The notes below the pieces were generated by a model. It did no database searches, was not told where the DNA came from, and worked only from the letters and a program-made list of their open reading frames with translations. Position numbers and translations under genes: made by a program. Of a stretch of DNA of 64,000 nucleotides, positions 27,002 through 36,587 are shown in pieces. The stretch's first letter is position 1; every line of letters begins with the position of its first letter. This DNA is from Dehalococcoidia bacterium (GTDB taxonomy: Bacteria; Chloroflexota; Dehalococcoidia; Lucifugimonadales; UBA3495): assembly GCA_022823505.1 (NCBI GenBank), contig JAJEIA010000077.1, forward strand, positions 1 to 64,000. The letters run 5' to 3'.

Positions 27002-28324
27002 TCACGCGGTCGCCGGCTCCGGGTCGCGGGCGTTGCCGGGGATGGCGAGGGAGGCGAGGAAGCCGACGGCGTAGATGCCGCCGGCGATGAAGAAGCCGTA
27101 CTGCCAGTCGAGCCACTCGATGGGGCCGAAGATGAACAGCGCGGCCACGGCGCCGAAGAGGACGTTGTTGCCCCACATCAGGCCCAGGAAACTGGACTCC
27201 AGCCGGTAGCGGGCGGCCACGTCAGCCGCAGCGGCGGAGGTGAGGTTAATCACAGTGAAGTGCTGTAACCCGTAGAGGGCAACGCAGACGGTGATCCACA
27301 CCGAGTACTGCTGCCCGCCCATGGGAATGGCCAAAGTCAGAACCGTGGCGAACGCCATCAGGAACACGATCAGCGACTTGCGGCCCACCCGGTCGGACAG
27401 GGCGCCCAGCAGCGGGGCCGTCACCATGGCCGGGCCAACCATCAGCGCCAGGTGCGTCGACGCCTGGAAGGTGTTGATGCCCAGGCCGTGGGTGAGGTAC
27501 AGCGGCACCAGGAACAGCATTGACCCGTCCGCCATGCCGCGCACCGCAGCCACCGCGAAGATGGCCCAGAGGCCGGTCCCGCGAAAGGCCACGTAGGTGC
27601 CCCGCCACATGGTCGTAAGGCGCTGCCCCAGGTCGACGTTGACTGGCGGCGCGCCGCCGGCGTGGCGGAGCAGTCCATAGATGACGAACGTGGCAACGAA
27701 CATGATGGGCGCGCCGAAGGCCAGGATCCAGCGCCAACTCACCGGCTCCAGGCCCACGTCCCAGCCGACGGCGAGACCGTCGGCGGCCTCCCACTGCAAC
27801 GCGCCCAGCAGCAGGATGCCGGCGATCATCGGGCCCACGACGTCACCGACGCTGCCGGTGGAGCGGTGCATGGAGAGGAACAGCCCACGCCGGTTGGGGA
27901 ACCGCTGGGCCAGCAGACCCAGCGCCGGCGGATGCCACAGCGCCGCCCCCGATGACGCCAGGGCCAACGCCAGCAGGATCACGCCGTAGGACGGGGATAT
28001 GGCGATCAGCAGCAGGCCCACGGCGGTGAGAAAGGCGCTGACGGACAGCACCCACGCGATCCGGTGGTGGAGCAGGTCGGACAGGAACCCGCCGGTGACG
28101 CTGGTTATTCCGGCAGCGGCGGAACGGACCGCCACGATGGCGCCCACCTGGAGCGCGCCCAACCCCAACTCTACCGCCATGACCGTGGTCAGCAGCGGGA
28201 TGCTGTTGGAGATGAGGTGCTCGAAGCCGTGGGCTCCGATGAGGGTGGACGCCAGCACCCGATTGCCGGTGCGGCGTTCACCCGTCACCGGCGCATCGGG
28301 AAGCGTCCCCTGCGCTGCTGCCAA
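27002..28324 (-). CDS. MFS transporter
   Basis: 440 residues with 12 predicted membrane segments. Loop motifs of the major facilitator superfamily are present, for example GALSDRVGRKSL between helices 8 and 9 and RFPNRRGLFLSMHRSTGSVGD in the first half. It is a close paralogue of the next gene upstream; both share GAHGFEHL/GAHAFEHL and RLESSFLGLMWGNN. The start is a TTG 18 nt after the preceding stop and has no SD, so the exact start is uncertain. Substrate unknown. Confidence 0.9.
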   Translation of the reverse strand: MAAAQGTLPDAPVTGERRTGNRVLASTLIGAHGFEHLISNSIPLLTTVMAVELGLGALQVGAIVAVRSAAAGITSVTGGFLSDLLHHRIAWVLSVSAFLTAVGLLLIAISPSYGVILLALALASSGAALWHPPALGLLAQRFPNRRGLFLSMHRSTGSVGDVVGPMIAGILLLGALQWEAADGLAVGWDVGLEPVSWRWILAFGAPIMFVATFVIYGLLRHAGGAPPVNVDLGQRLTTMWRGTYVAFRGTGLWAIFAVAAVRGMADGSMLFLVPLYLTHGLGINTFQASTHLALMVGPAMVTAPLLGALSDRVGRKSLIVFLMAFATVLTLAIPMGGQQYSVWITVCVALYGLQHFTVINLTSAAAADVAARYRLESSFLGLMWGNNVLFGAVAALFIFGPIEWLDWQYGFFIAGGIYAVGFLASLAIPGNARDPEPATA

Positions 28325-28342
28325 TCTGGATTTGCCAGGTCG

Positions 28343-29740
28343 TTAGGCGGGAACCGACACCGCCTCGCGTTCCTGCGCGTCCGCAGGGTCGGACGGGGCG
28401 TCCTGGGTAGGGACAGCCTCGGGCGCCATAGGCTTGCCGGGGATCATCAGCGAGACGAGGAAGCCCGCGAAGTAGATGCCGGCGGCGATGAAGAAGCCGT
28501 ACTGCCAGTCGAACCACTCCACCGGGCCGAAGATCATGAAGGCGGCGATTGCGCCGAACAGGGTGTTGTTGCCCCACATCAGGCCCAGGAAGCTGGATTC
28601 CAGGCGTCGGCCGGCGGCGATGTCGGCGGCGGCGGCCTGGGTCAGGTTGTTCACCGAGAAGTTCATCATCCCGTAGATGGCGACGAACACGGTGATCCAG
28701 GGGGTATATCCACCGCCACTCGCCAGGATGATGGCGATGGTGAGCATCGTGGTGACGCCCATGATGAAAATGATCAACGGGCGGCGGCCGATGCGATCGG
28801 ACAGCGAGCCGATGATCGGGCCAAAGAGGATGCCGGGGAGCACCATGAGCATGACGTGAACTGCGGCCTGGAACTCGCCCACTCCGAGGTGGATCAGGTA
28901 CAGCGGCACCAGGAATACCAGGGAGCGGTCGGCCATGCCGCGGACGGCGGACACGGTGAAGATGGCCCACATGCCGGTGCCGCGGAAGGCGTCCTTCATG
29001 CCGGCCCAGTTGGTGCGCATGCGGGCGCCGATGTCCACGTTGATGGGACGCTCGCTGCCGGCGTTGCGCAGCAGGATGAAGATGACCACGGTGGCGACGA
29101 ACATTATCGGGGTGCTGAAGCCCAGAATGTACCGCCAGTCCACGGTGCCCCAGGGGAGCGCATACGAGACGCCTACCTCGGCTCCTTCGGTGCCGCCGGT
29201 CCAGGTGAGCGCGCCGGCGATTAGCGCGCCGGCGGCCAGCGGGCCAATCACGTCGCCGATGCTGCCGGTGGAGCGGTGCATGGAGATGAACAGGCCGCGC
29301 CGCTCAGGGAAACGCCGGGCCAGCAGACCCAGGGCCGGCGGATGCCACAACGCGCTGCCCATGGACCCCAGGGCGATGGCGCAGAGGATCAGGGCATAGG
29401 ACGGGGCGATGGACATGAGCAGGTAGCCCAGCCCGATCATGAAGGTGCTGATGGCCAGCACCCAGGCCACCCGGTGATGGAACAGGTCGACGAGAAAGCC
29501 GCCGGCGGTGCTGGTGATGCCGCCGAAGATGGAGCGGATGGCGACCACCGCGCCGACGCTGAGGGCCCCCAGCTCGAACTCGGTGATGATGGCGAGGATG
29601 ATGATGGGGATGCTGTGGGCGTACAGGTGCTCGAAGGCGTGGGCGCCCACCAGCGTGGTGGCCATTACGGAGCCCTTGGTTCTGGGCTGCGCGTCCTGCG
29701 TCGCGGGTTGGGAGGGGCTGACGCCGGCTGCCTGTGCCAT
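28343..29740 (-). CDS. MFS transporter
   Basis: 465 residues, 12 membrane segments. GSLSDRIGRRPL and RFPERRGLFISMHRSTGSIGD are MFS loop motifs. It is the first of a tandem pair of paralogous carriers, produced by a gene duplication. ATG with GAGGAG upstream, and TATAAT at 29789-29784 on the minus strand. No linked enzyme points to a substrate. Confidence 0.92.
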   Translation of the reverse strand: MAQAAGVSPSQPATQDAQPRTKGSVMATTLVGAHAFEHLYAHSIPIIILAIITEFELGALSVGAVVAIRSIFGGITSTAGGFLVDLFHHRVAWVLAISTFMIGLGYLLMSIAPSYALILCAIALGSMGSALWHPPALGLLARRFPERRGLFISMHRSTGSIGDVIGPLAAGALIAGALTWTGGTEGAEVGVSYALPWGTVDWRYILGFSTPIMFVATVVIFILLRNAGSERPINVDIGARMRTNWAGMKDAFRGTGMWAIFTVSAVRGMADRSLVFLVPLYLIHLGVGEFQAAVHVMLMVLPGILFGPIIGSLSDRIGRRPLIIFIMGVTTMLTIAIILASGGGYTPWITVFVAIYGMMNFSVNNLTQAAAADIAAGRRLESSFLGLMWGNNTLFGAIAAFMIFGPVEWFDWQYGFFIAAGIYFAGFLVSLMIPGKPMAPEAVPTQDAPSDPADAQEREAVSVPA

Positions 29741-29783
29741 GTATTGCGCTCCTCAAATGGTGGCCAGGGGCGGGATTTCGCGC

Positions 29784-29789
29784 ATTATA
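29784..29789 (-). promoter_or_regulatory. -10 box of the tandem MFS operon
   Basis: TATAAT on the minus strand, 43 nt before the ATG at 29740, between it and the hairpin of the upstream gene. Confidence 0.45.
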
Positions 29790-29802
29790 CACGACGTTAA
29801 CA

Positions 29803-29837
29803 TTGGCGCCCGTCCGTGAGATTCGGACGGGCGCCAA
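29803..29837 (-). terminator. Perfect 14-bp hairpin after the binding-protein gene
   Basis: TTGGCGCCCGTCCG and its exact complement enclose a 7-nt loop, 34 bp beyond the stop at 29872. There is no long U-tract, but the stem is strong and lies exactly between two transcription units. Confidence 0.75.
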
Positions 29838-29871
29838 CGATGCGGAAGGCTACGACGGTACTGCCCTGGGA

Positions 29872-32265
29872 TCACTCAACCAGTTCGTAGTCGCCGTTCG
29901 CGTCGATTCGGGTCAGGAATACCTCATCGGATCCCTGGTTGTCGGTGGGCCCGAAGGTCACCTCGAAGCCGTCCAGGTCGATTGTGCCGGCGGTCTGTAC
30001 CGCGTTCAGGAAACACTTACGAGTGACGCTTTCTCCGCAGGCATCCACGGCGTAAATTGCCAGGCGTCCGGCCAGGTAGCCTTCGAGAGAGACGAACCCG
30101 GGTTGAGCTTGGGAATCAACCGCTGCCAGAGCGGCCTGATATTTGGCAATTAGGGGATCGGTGGTATTACCCGGCAGCGGCACCACCTGGGTGGAGAACA
30201 CGTTGTCACGGGATTCACCGAGATCCTCGAGCTTTTCGTCGAGCGAGTCGCTGTTTACGAAGGACACGTTCATGAAGATCAGGTCCGAGCCCAGTTTGTC
30301 GCGCAGCATCTGGATTGCCTGGGCCGCCGGATCGGAGGCGCCGATGATAATCACTGCCTGCGGGTCCGCCGCCGCTATGCGGTAAACCGCCGATCGCACA
30401 GAGGCGGTGTGGCGCAGGTAGTACCAGGACGCCGCCAGTTCCATGTCACGGCCGTTCAGCGTCTGCTCCACGCCGGTGAGCCCGTCTATGCCATACGAGT
30501 CGTTCTGGTAGAGCACGGCCACGCTGGTGACGCCTTGATCCTCAAGATAGTCCACCATCGCGGTGGTCTCTTCGTGATACGAGGCGCGGAGGTTTAGGAC
30601 GTTGGTGAGCCGCGGTTCGCGCAGCAACGCTGCGCCGGTGAACGGAGCGATGAAGGGCACCCCTTCCGCGTGGGCCAGCGGAGACACCGCGCGGGAGGTT
30701 GGCGTACCCACGGCTCCGATCAGGGCGAACACCTGTTCATCGCCAATCAACTCCTGGGTGTTTTCAAAGGCGCGCTCGGGTTCGTAGCCATCGTCGCGGT
30801 CCACAAGCTCCAGGGTGCGGCCGTCGATCGCGCCCGCCTCCTGGAACGCGGCCTTGATCCCCAGGCGCATTCCTTTGCCCAGTTCCGAGGTGCCCTCGGA
30901 GGAGAAATCGGCGGACTGCCCGAATGTGACCGTGCTCGCGGTGACCCCTGGATTCGTGACTTCCGCTTCGGGCGTCGTTTCGGGCGTCGGATGCTGTCGC
31001 CCGAGGACATCGGCGGCCAGGCGGCCGATCTCATCGCGCAACCGGGCCAGGGTTTCCTCGTTGTCCTCGACCAGTTCCCGTTCGGCTGCGACCAGCGTCA
31101 GCCGCTGTTCCAGGCGTACGAAGTAGTTGCCCGGTCCGGCGCCGGCGGCGAGCGCCCGTCTGGCATTGTGGAGGATCATCTGCTCCAGCTGAGCGTCAGC
31201 GCCTTCCTGAAGATATTCGATGTCTCGCTCGATTCTGTCTGCCACCGAGTCGTACGATTCTTGGATTCGGGCCACGAAGGTGGGGTCCTGCATCAGACTT
31301 GCTATCAACAGGAAAGTATGTCCCAAAATCGCGTTGTACGACAGGCTGGTGATGTGGGTGTAGCGCAATACGTTGTCCTTTGAAACATCCCCTGAACTGC
31401 CGGCATCCGCGCTGGTCACCAGGCTGTAGAACTGTTCGTCCACGCTTTCGTTGGCGTTCGGGTACAAGTTGTCACGATTGGCCCGCGTCAGGTCATTCCT
31501 GCTCATGTCCTCAGTCACCAACGCCCTCAGCAACTCCGGCCTCTGGGCTCGAATCCCATCCACGTTGGACTGCAAACGGTTTACAAGGGCTCCTATCTGG
31601 GCGACGCGGGCGTCGTTGCCACTGTCATCCAAGATTGATAGTTGTCCGCTCAGCGCGGCTTTCCGCCCAGCCACCATCTGATCATATCGTGGGAAGTCTG
31701 TCCTCATCTCGGGCAAATCCGCCGCAACCAGCGCGCTGGAGTGCCTCAGGATCTCCAGGGCGGCGGCCAGGGTCGCGGCGACGTTGGTTTGGCCGCCCGT
31801 CGTGCCGCCGCCACCGCCCGTGCCTCCACCAGAGCCTCCCCCGGTGGAAGGCGTGCGCGCGGAGGTCTGCGTCGGTTCGTCTGGTTCCCGTTGGAACGAG
31901 AGCTTGGTGGGTTCGGCGGTGTCCTCGCTGTCGCCGGCGCCACGGATCAACAGGTAGCAGACTTCGTCCGCCGAGCCGCTGCGGTATCCGGCGTCGTAGC
32001 TGTCGTCGGCCGGGTAGGCCCGAACGGACGTGGCGCCGTTGCTGTCGGTGCTCCGGATGATGTACCACTCGTCCCCGTCGCCGTCGGTATAAAAGCCGTC
32101 AAAGTCGATTTGCCCGCCGCCTGATCCGTCCGACGACTGTTCCGGCCAGTCAGAGGGGCATCCGGATCCATCGGCGTATGCGGAGCCCTGCCAGATCAGG
32201 CCGGCCGCGGCCAAAGCGCAGACAAACACGATGGCCAATGATACGGTCAATTTATCGAATCGCAT
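29872..32265 (-). CDS. Chimeric branched-chain-type substrate-binding protein with long N-terminal extension
   Basis: 797 residues, about twice the normal size. A signal peptide (1-31) ends near SAYA-DG. Residues about 32-130 are a small acidic, Asp/Ser/Gly-rich domain with two or three Cys. A Gly/Ser/Thr linker (about 140-160) follows. Residues about 160-420 are helical, like a sensor four-helix domain (RNDLTRANRDNLYPN, RIERDIEYLQEGADAQLEQM). From about 435 it is a Peripla_BP_6 (LivJ-like) domain: TVTFGQSADFS, ALIGAVGTPTSRAVSPLA, VAVLYQNDSYGIDGL. No permease genes are adjacent. It is likely secreted or cell-wall bound, perhaps as a receptor. SD GGGAG. Confidence 0.85.
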   Translation of the reverse strand: MRFDKLTVSLAIVFVCALAAAGLIWQGSAYADGSGCPSDWPEQSSDGSGGGQIDFDGFYTDGDGDEWYIIRSTDSNGATSVRAYPADDSYDAGYRSGSADEVCYLLIRGAGDSEDTAEPTKLSFQREPDEPTQTSARTPSTGGGSGGGTGGGGGTTGGQTNVAATLAAALEILRHSSALVAADLPEMRTDFPRYDQMVAGRKAALSGQLSILDDSGNDARVAQIGALVNRLQSNVDGIRAQRPELLRALVTEDMSRNDLTRANRDNLYPNANESVDEQFYSLVTSADAGSSGDVSKDNVLRYTHITSLSYNAILGHTFLLIASLMQDPTFVARIQESYDSVADRIERDIEYLQEGADAQLEQMILHNARRALAAGAGPGNYFVRLEQRLTLVAAERELVEDNEETLARLRDEIGRLAADVLGRQHPTPETTPEAEVTNPGVTASTVTFGQSADFSSEGTSELGKGMRLGIKAAFQEAGAIDGRTLELVDRDDGYEPERAFENTQELIGDEQVFALIGAVGTPTSRAVSPLAHAEGVPFIAPFTGAALLREPRLTNVLNLRASYHEETTAMVDYLEDQGVTSVAVLYQNDSYGIDGLTGVEQTLNGRDMELAASWYYLRHTASVRSAVYRIAAADPQAVIIIGASDPAAQAIQMLRDKLGSDLIFMNVSFVNSDSLDEKLEDLGESRDNVFSTQVVPLPGNTTDPLIAKYQAALAAVDSQAQPGFVSLEGYLAGRLAIYAVDACGESVTRKCFLNAVQTAGTIDLDGFEVTFGPTDNQGSDEVFLTRIDANGDYELVE

Positions 32266-32915
32266 GTGATCTCCCGATTCTCTTTCGTGTTACGGCCCGC
32301 CGCGTCAGGTTTTATCTCCGTGACGGCGGGTTCAGCAAGGTTCCTGTTGCAATTGCCAATGGAATGTGCCGGACGCGGCCGGGAGGCTGACGAGCGCCAC
32401 GGCTCGCGCCTGGCAGGACGTTGCATGGGCCCGTTCGATTGAACGGCGCCGGTGCCGGGAGGTTCTGCTTTGCCAATGGGGCCGCTTGATCGAACCGTGC
32501 CGGAACCAGGAGGTTTTGCTTTGTTATGCAGTGAGTCCGGGGATGCCAGCGCATATAATCCGCCAAGTCTTGATTTTCCCACTCACATGAACCAAGCGAT
32601 GTCTGGTATATCCGCGGAATAGCGACAAATTGACGTTATGGCGCCAACTCACCGTGTCTGCGGTCAGATGTCTATCCGCGATAGACAGTGCTCATGCCGA
32701 CGATACGTATGTCAGCATATCTCAAACGAGAATATCACGATTTAAGTGCGTTTTGTAACTTCACATAACGTTACTTCCCTCAACCTTGTTGGCGACAAGC
32801 GCCGCCACATCTGCCGAAATACCACATGGATTCGCAGCATCCGTCTGCATGGCGGCCGATGTCGCGAGACTTCCGAAGGGTGGCGGGCTTGCTGTGGGCA
32901 CGGGGATGCTCACCA
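32266..32915. other. 650-bp gene-free stretch
   Basis: No convincing coding sequence. It holds the 51-bp tandem repeat at 32426-32527 and A+T-richer DNA around 32580-32780. It separates the binding-protein gene start from the asparaginase gene end. Confidence 0.6.
32426..32527. repeat. Imperfect 51-bp tandem duplication
   Basis: Two units, 32426-32476 and 32477-32527, share TTCGATTGAAC/TTGATCGAACC and GGAGGTT(C/T)TGCTTTG. It lies in an intergenic region upstream of the 797-residue binding-protein gene. Confidence 0.6.
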
Positions 32916-33917
32916 TCAGTAATCGTGGAACATCTGCTGCAGCGCGTCGCGGTCGTCGGTAATGGTGAGGCCAAGCATGAGGAGCAGGCGGGCCTTCTGG
33001 GGCATGAGGTTGTCGGACACGATGAAGCCCTGCTCGTCCTTGCGCGGGGTCATGACCACGCGGCCGGCGCTGGAGCGGCTGGCGAGAACCACGGGCATTC
33101 CACCGGCCACGGCGGCCTCGGCGGTGGAGATCACCGCCGGCGGGAAGGTGCCCGCGCCGAAGCCGGCCAGGACGAGACCCGCCGATCCGTGGGCACGCAC
33201 CGCGTCGATGAGCATCCCGTCGGCGCCGGCGTAGGAGTGCACGATGTCCACCCGGGGCAGGTCGCTCATGCCGTCCACGCGGAAGGGGGTTTCGGTGGTG
33301 TGCTTGCGGACGGGCCGGCGATAGAAGACCACGCGGTGGTCGGAGTCGGCGTAGCCCAGGAAACCCAGTTCGTTGGGCTTGAAGGTCTCCACGCGCAGGG
33401 TGTTGGCCTTGTACACCTCGCGGGCGCAGTGGATCTCGTTGTTGAGGACGGTGAGCACGCCCATGCCGGCGGACTCGGGCGTGGCGGCGATGCGGACGGC
33501 GTCCAGCAGGTTCAGGTCGGCGTCGGTGCTGATGGCCGTGGGCGGACGCATGGCGCCGGTGATGACCACGGGGCGCTGGGTCTTCACGGTCAGGTGCAGG
33601 AAGTAGGCGGTCTCCTCCAGGGTGGCGGTGCCGTGGGTGATGACGACGCCGGCCGTGTCTGGCTCGTCGCGGTCGATGGCGTGGATGCGCTCGGCCAGGG
33701 CGATCCAGTTGGACGGCCCGATGGCGGTGCTGCCCACGCTGACCATGTCCTCGGCGATGACGTTGAAGTTGTCGCCGATCTCGGGCACGCGGGCCAGGTT
33801 CTGGTCGATGGTCAGGTGGTCGCCGATCTCGGGGTACCGGGTGTAATCCATGCGGTCGGGGCCGACGCCGGCGATGCTGCCGCCGGTGGCAATGATGTGG
33901 ACGGTGGGCTTGGGCAT
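32916..33917 (-). CDS. L-asparaginase-family protein
   Basis: 333 residues. ATGGSIAG (about 10-17) has the catalytic Thr, and a Lys follows in REVYKANT. The second signature reads HGTAT (about 95-99) rather than HGTDT, so the Asp that holds the substrate amino group is Ala. The usual DSSDM segment is replaced by GSTAI near residue 62. The enzyme may therefore act on another amide than asparagine. GGAG SD and a clear ATG. A -10 box lies at 33988-33983, divergent from the cyclophilin gene. Confidence 0.88.
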   Translation of the reverse strand: MPKPTVHIIATGGSIAGVGPDRMDYTRYPEIGDHLTIDQNLARVPEIGDNFNVIAEDMVSVGSTAIGPSNWIALAERIHAIDRDEPDTAGVVITHGTATLEETAYFLHLTVKTQRPVVITGAMRPPTAISTDADLNLLDAVRIAATPESAGMGVLTVLNNEIHCAREVYKANTLRVETFKPNELGFLGYADSDHRVVFYRRPVRKHTTETPFRVDGMSDLPRVDIVHSYAGADGMLIDAVRAHGSAGLVLAGFGAGTFPPAVISTAEAAVAGGMPVVLASRSSAGRVVMTPRKDEQGFIVSDNLMPQKARLLLMLGLTITDDRDALQQMFHDY

Positions 33918-33982
33918 GGGTGGGTCTCCTATTCAAGCAGAGGTGATGCGGCGCATCGCCTGGGTTGGCATGGTTCCGGCGG

Positions 33983-34024
33983 ATTATAGCAACGTGGGAG
34001 GCCACGCCTGGCGGTAGGGTATAA
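33983..34024. promoter_or_regulatory. Divergent -10 boxes for asparaginase and cyclophilin
   Basis: TATAAT on the minus strand at 33988-33983 (in GTTGCTATAATCC, like the box before modA) and TATAAT on the plus strand at 34019-34024. The starts they serve are at 33917 and 34067. Confidence 0.5.
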
Positions 34025-34066
34025 TCGGCGGGACTTATCCGTTCCACGACTTTCAGGAGACAATCG

Positions 34067-34603
<537 letters not shown>

Positions 34604-34685
34604 GCCGGTACGATCATACGGGATTATGACGAGGGGCGGGCGCGGAGCCTGCCCCTCGCCTCATGTCTACCCGTTGTGGCGAATC

Positions 34686-34798
34686 GTCGGAAGCAGCAGG
34701 ATTTACGGGATTTTATGATTTGGCAGGATTGAGAGATCTCCGTCGCGGAACGGCTCCAATCCTGGAAATCTCCAAATCTTGAAAATCCTGCTTCTGAC
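34686..34798. repeat. Family-2 palindromic repeat
   Basis: Left end GTCGGAAGCAGCAGGATTT, right end AAATCCTGCTTCTGAC, about 113 bp. It lies between the convergent cyclophilin and MFS genes. Confidence 0.8.
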
Positions 34799-34849
34799 GT
34801 TCCCCCGCCACAGACTGGGGTGTCCGTGAGCGCTGCCGGCCAGCTGCGA

Positions 34850-36205
34850 CTACGAGTCGCCGGCGGCCGGAGCCGGGGCAGGTACGGGAACGGCGGCGGC
34901 GGGAGCGGTCGGGATGCGCGGACGCTTGGCGAACAGGAAGCAGATACCGCCCAGGAAGTTGAAACCTGCCAGCACCAGGAAAGCGATGGTGTAGGAGCCC
35001 TGCCAGTCGTACATGTAGCCGGCAAAGGGGCCGGCCCCCAGCAGCAGAATGTTCATGGGGATGGTGCTGATGCCCAGGATTTTGCCGAAATTGCCCCGAC
35101 CGAAGTACTCGCCCCGGATTGACGTGGTCAGCGGGTTGCGTCCGCCGAAACCCAGGCCGAAAGCGACCGCAAATGCGTAGAACATCCAGAGGTCGGTGCT
35201 GAAGGTCAACAGGACCACGGCGCCGGCCTGAATGGTGGTGAAGACGAAAATGCTGATGCGCTTGGGGAACCGGTCGCCCATGTACCCGCCAAGCAGCTGC
35301 GCCCACATGGCGACAAAGGTATAGGTGGTGACCACCGGCGCGATATGTGCCCCGAACCCGGCGTCGTTCAAAAACAGGCCCAGGTGGGTCATAATGGCCA
35401 GGATTATCATGCTGGTCAGGCCGTGTCCTACCGCGATGAGCCAGAACGCTGCGGTGCGTACCGCCTGCTGGGCCGTCAAGCCCTGTGGCGCGGACGGGCT
35501 ACGCTGACCGCCACGCGCGCGGCCGGCTGGCTCGGCCTCTCCGTCCATCTGCAGGCCCATGTCCTCCGGTTTGTCGCGAATTACCAGGAAGAACGGAACG
35601 GCGGAGGCGAACACCACCACGGCGACCACCAACGCAGTGCCCTGCCATCCGATGGGACTGTTGATGCCCAATCCGATGAGGGGCACCACAATCAGGGCTC
35701 CGCCGCGGCTGATCCAGTTGGCCCAGGCCATGGCGGTCGCCATACGCCGGGAGAACCAGTTGTTGATGGTGGTCATCATGGGCACCCAACTGCCCATGCC
35801 CTGCCCCAGGGCCATCACCATGAAGGCGAAGTAGAAGGTGTACAGAGGCGAAACCGGCCAGAATTCGGCGCCGATTTGGGAAAAAGCCAGGAAACCGAAG
35901 CCCAGGATGATGAACCCGATTAGCACCATCTTCCGACCGCCCAGCTTGTCGGTAAGATAGCCTTCGATGGGGCCCATTAACCCGCCTTCAATCCGCGTCA
36001 ACGCCATCGCCATGGACAGGGCGCCCCGTTTCCAGCCGAAATGGGCCTCCAGCGCCGGATTCCACAGCGTCATCGCGTGGAACATGGGCACCGTGGCGAC
36101 GGTCATCACGAAGCCGGTGATGGCGACGATGTACCAGCCGTAGTAAATCTTGGACGGCAGAATGCCGAATCGGCGCCCGGCGGACGGTGCACTGTTGCTG
36201 GACAT
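34850..36205 (-). CDS. MFS transporter (OFA/monocarboxylate-like)
   Basis: 451 residues with 12 membrane segments. KIYYGWYIVAITGFVM at the start and the loop GYLTDKLGGRKM are typical of the OFA / monocarboxylate branch of MFS. A cytoplasmic loop near residue 220 and a Pro/Ala-rich C-terminus follow. The ATG at 36205 (MSSNSAP) is preferred; the frame runs 41 codons further upstream without a good start. Substrate unknown, perhaps an organic acid. Confidence 0.9.
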   Translation of the reverse strand: MSSNSAPSAGRRFGILPSKIYYGWYIVAITGFVMTVATVPMFHAMTLWNPALEAHFGWKRGALSMAMALTRIEGGLMGPIEGYLTDKLGGRKMVLIGFIILGFGFLAFSQIGAEFWPVSPLYTFYFAFMVMALGQGMGSWVPMMTTINNWFSRRMATAMAWANWISRGGALIVVPLIGLGINSPIGWQGTALVVAVVVFASAVPFFLVIRDKPEDMGLQMDGEAEPAGRARGGQRSPSAPQGLTAQQAVRTAAFWLIAVGHGLTSMIILAIMTHLGLFLNDAGFGAHIAPVVTTYTFVAMWAQLLGGYMGDRFPKRISIFVFTTIQAGAVVLLTFSTDLWMFYAFAVAFGLGFGGRNPLTTSIRGEYFGRGNFGKILGISTIPMNILLLGAGPFAGYMYDWQGSYTIAFLVLAGFNFLGGICFLFAKRPRIPTAPAAAVPVPAPAPAAGDS

Positions 36206-36587
36206 GGTGATTAAAGAAAACGGCACAACGTGACGATTGCCGTTGCGCAACGGGGCACATTCTACGCCTTTTGCGAATATGCCCACAAGATATACAGATT
36301 GATTACGAATATCACGAATCAATATCACGCATGCCCGCTATCGCAAATCTGTCAGAATCAGGATTCTCAAGATTCAACGATTGTCAGGATTGGAACCGTG
36401 CTGCGATGGAACTCTCCCAATCCTGCGAAATCATAATATCCGGGTAATCCTGATTCTGATGTTTACCGCCACGAGCCGGCTCCGGGCGAGCATCGCAGCG
36501 GGATTGCCACACCGCGCCGGCGGTGCCAAACTTGGGGGCAAGTCAACTACGACACCAAACCGTCCCGACACTTCCGAGAGGTGCAAC
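36206..36587. other. Intergenic region with a repeat
   Basis: 382 bp between divergent MFS and hydrolase genes. It has A+T-rich DNA with direct GA(A)TATCACG repeats near 36305-36330, then the family-2 element at 36351-36460. No gene seen. Confidence 0.5.
36351..36460. repeat. Family-2 palindromic repeat
   Basis: Left end GTCAGAATCAGGATT, right end AATCCTGATTCTGAT, about 110 bp apart; an almost perfect inverted repeat. Confidence 0.8.

Noticed and set aside
32247-32582. 111-residue frame with two 17-residue repeats
   Set aside because: The repeats are the translated 51-bp DNA duplication; no SD and the frame overlaps the start of the binding-protein gene.
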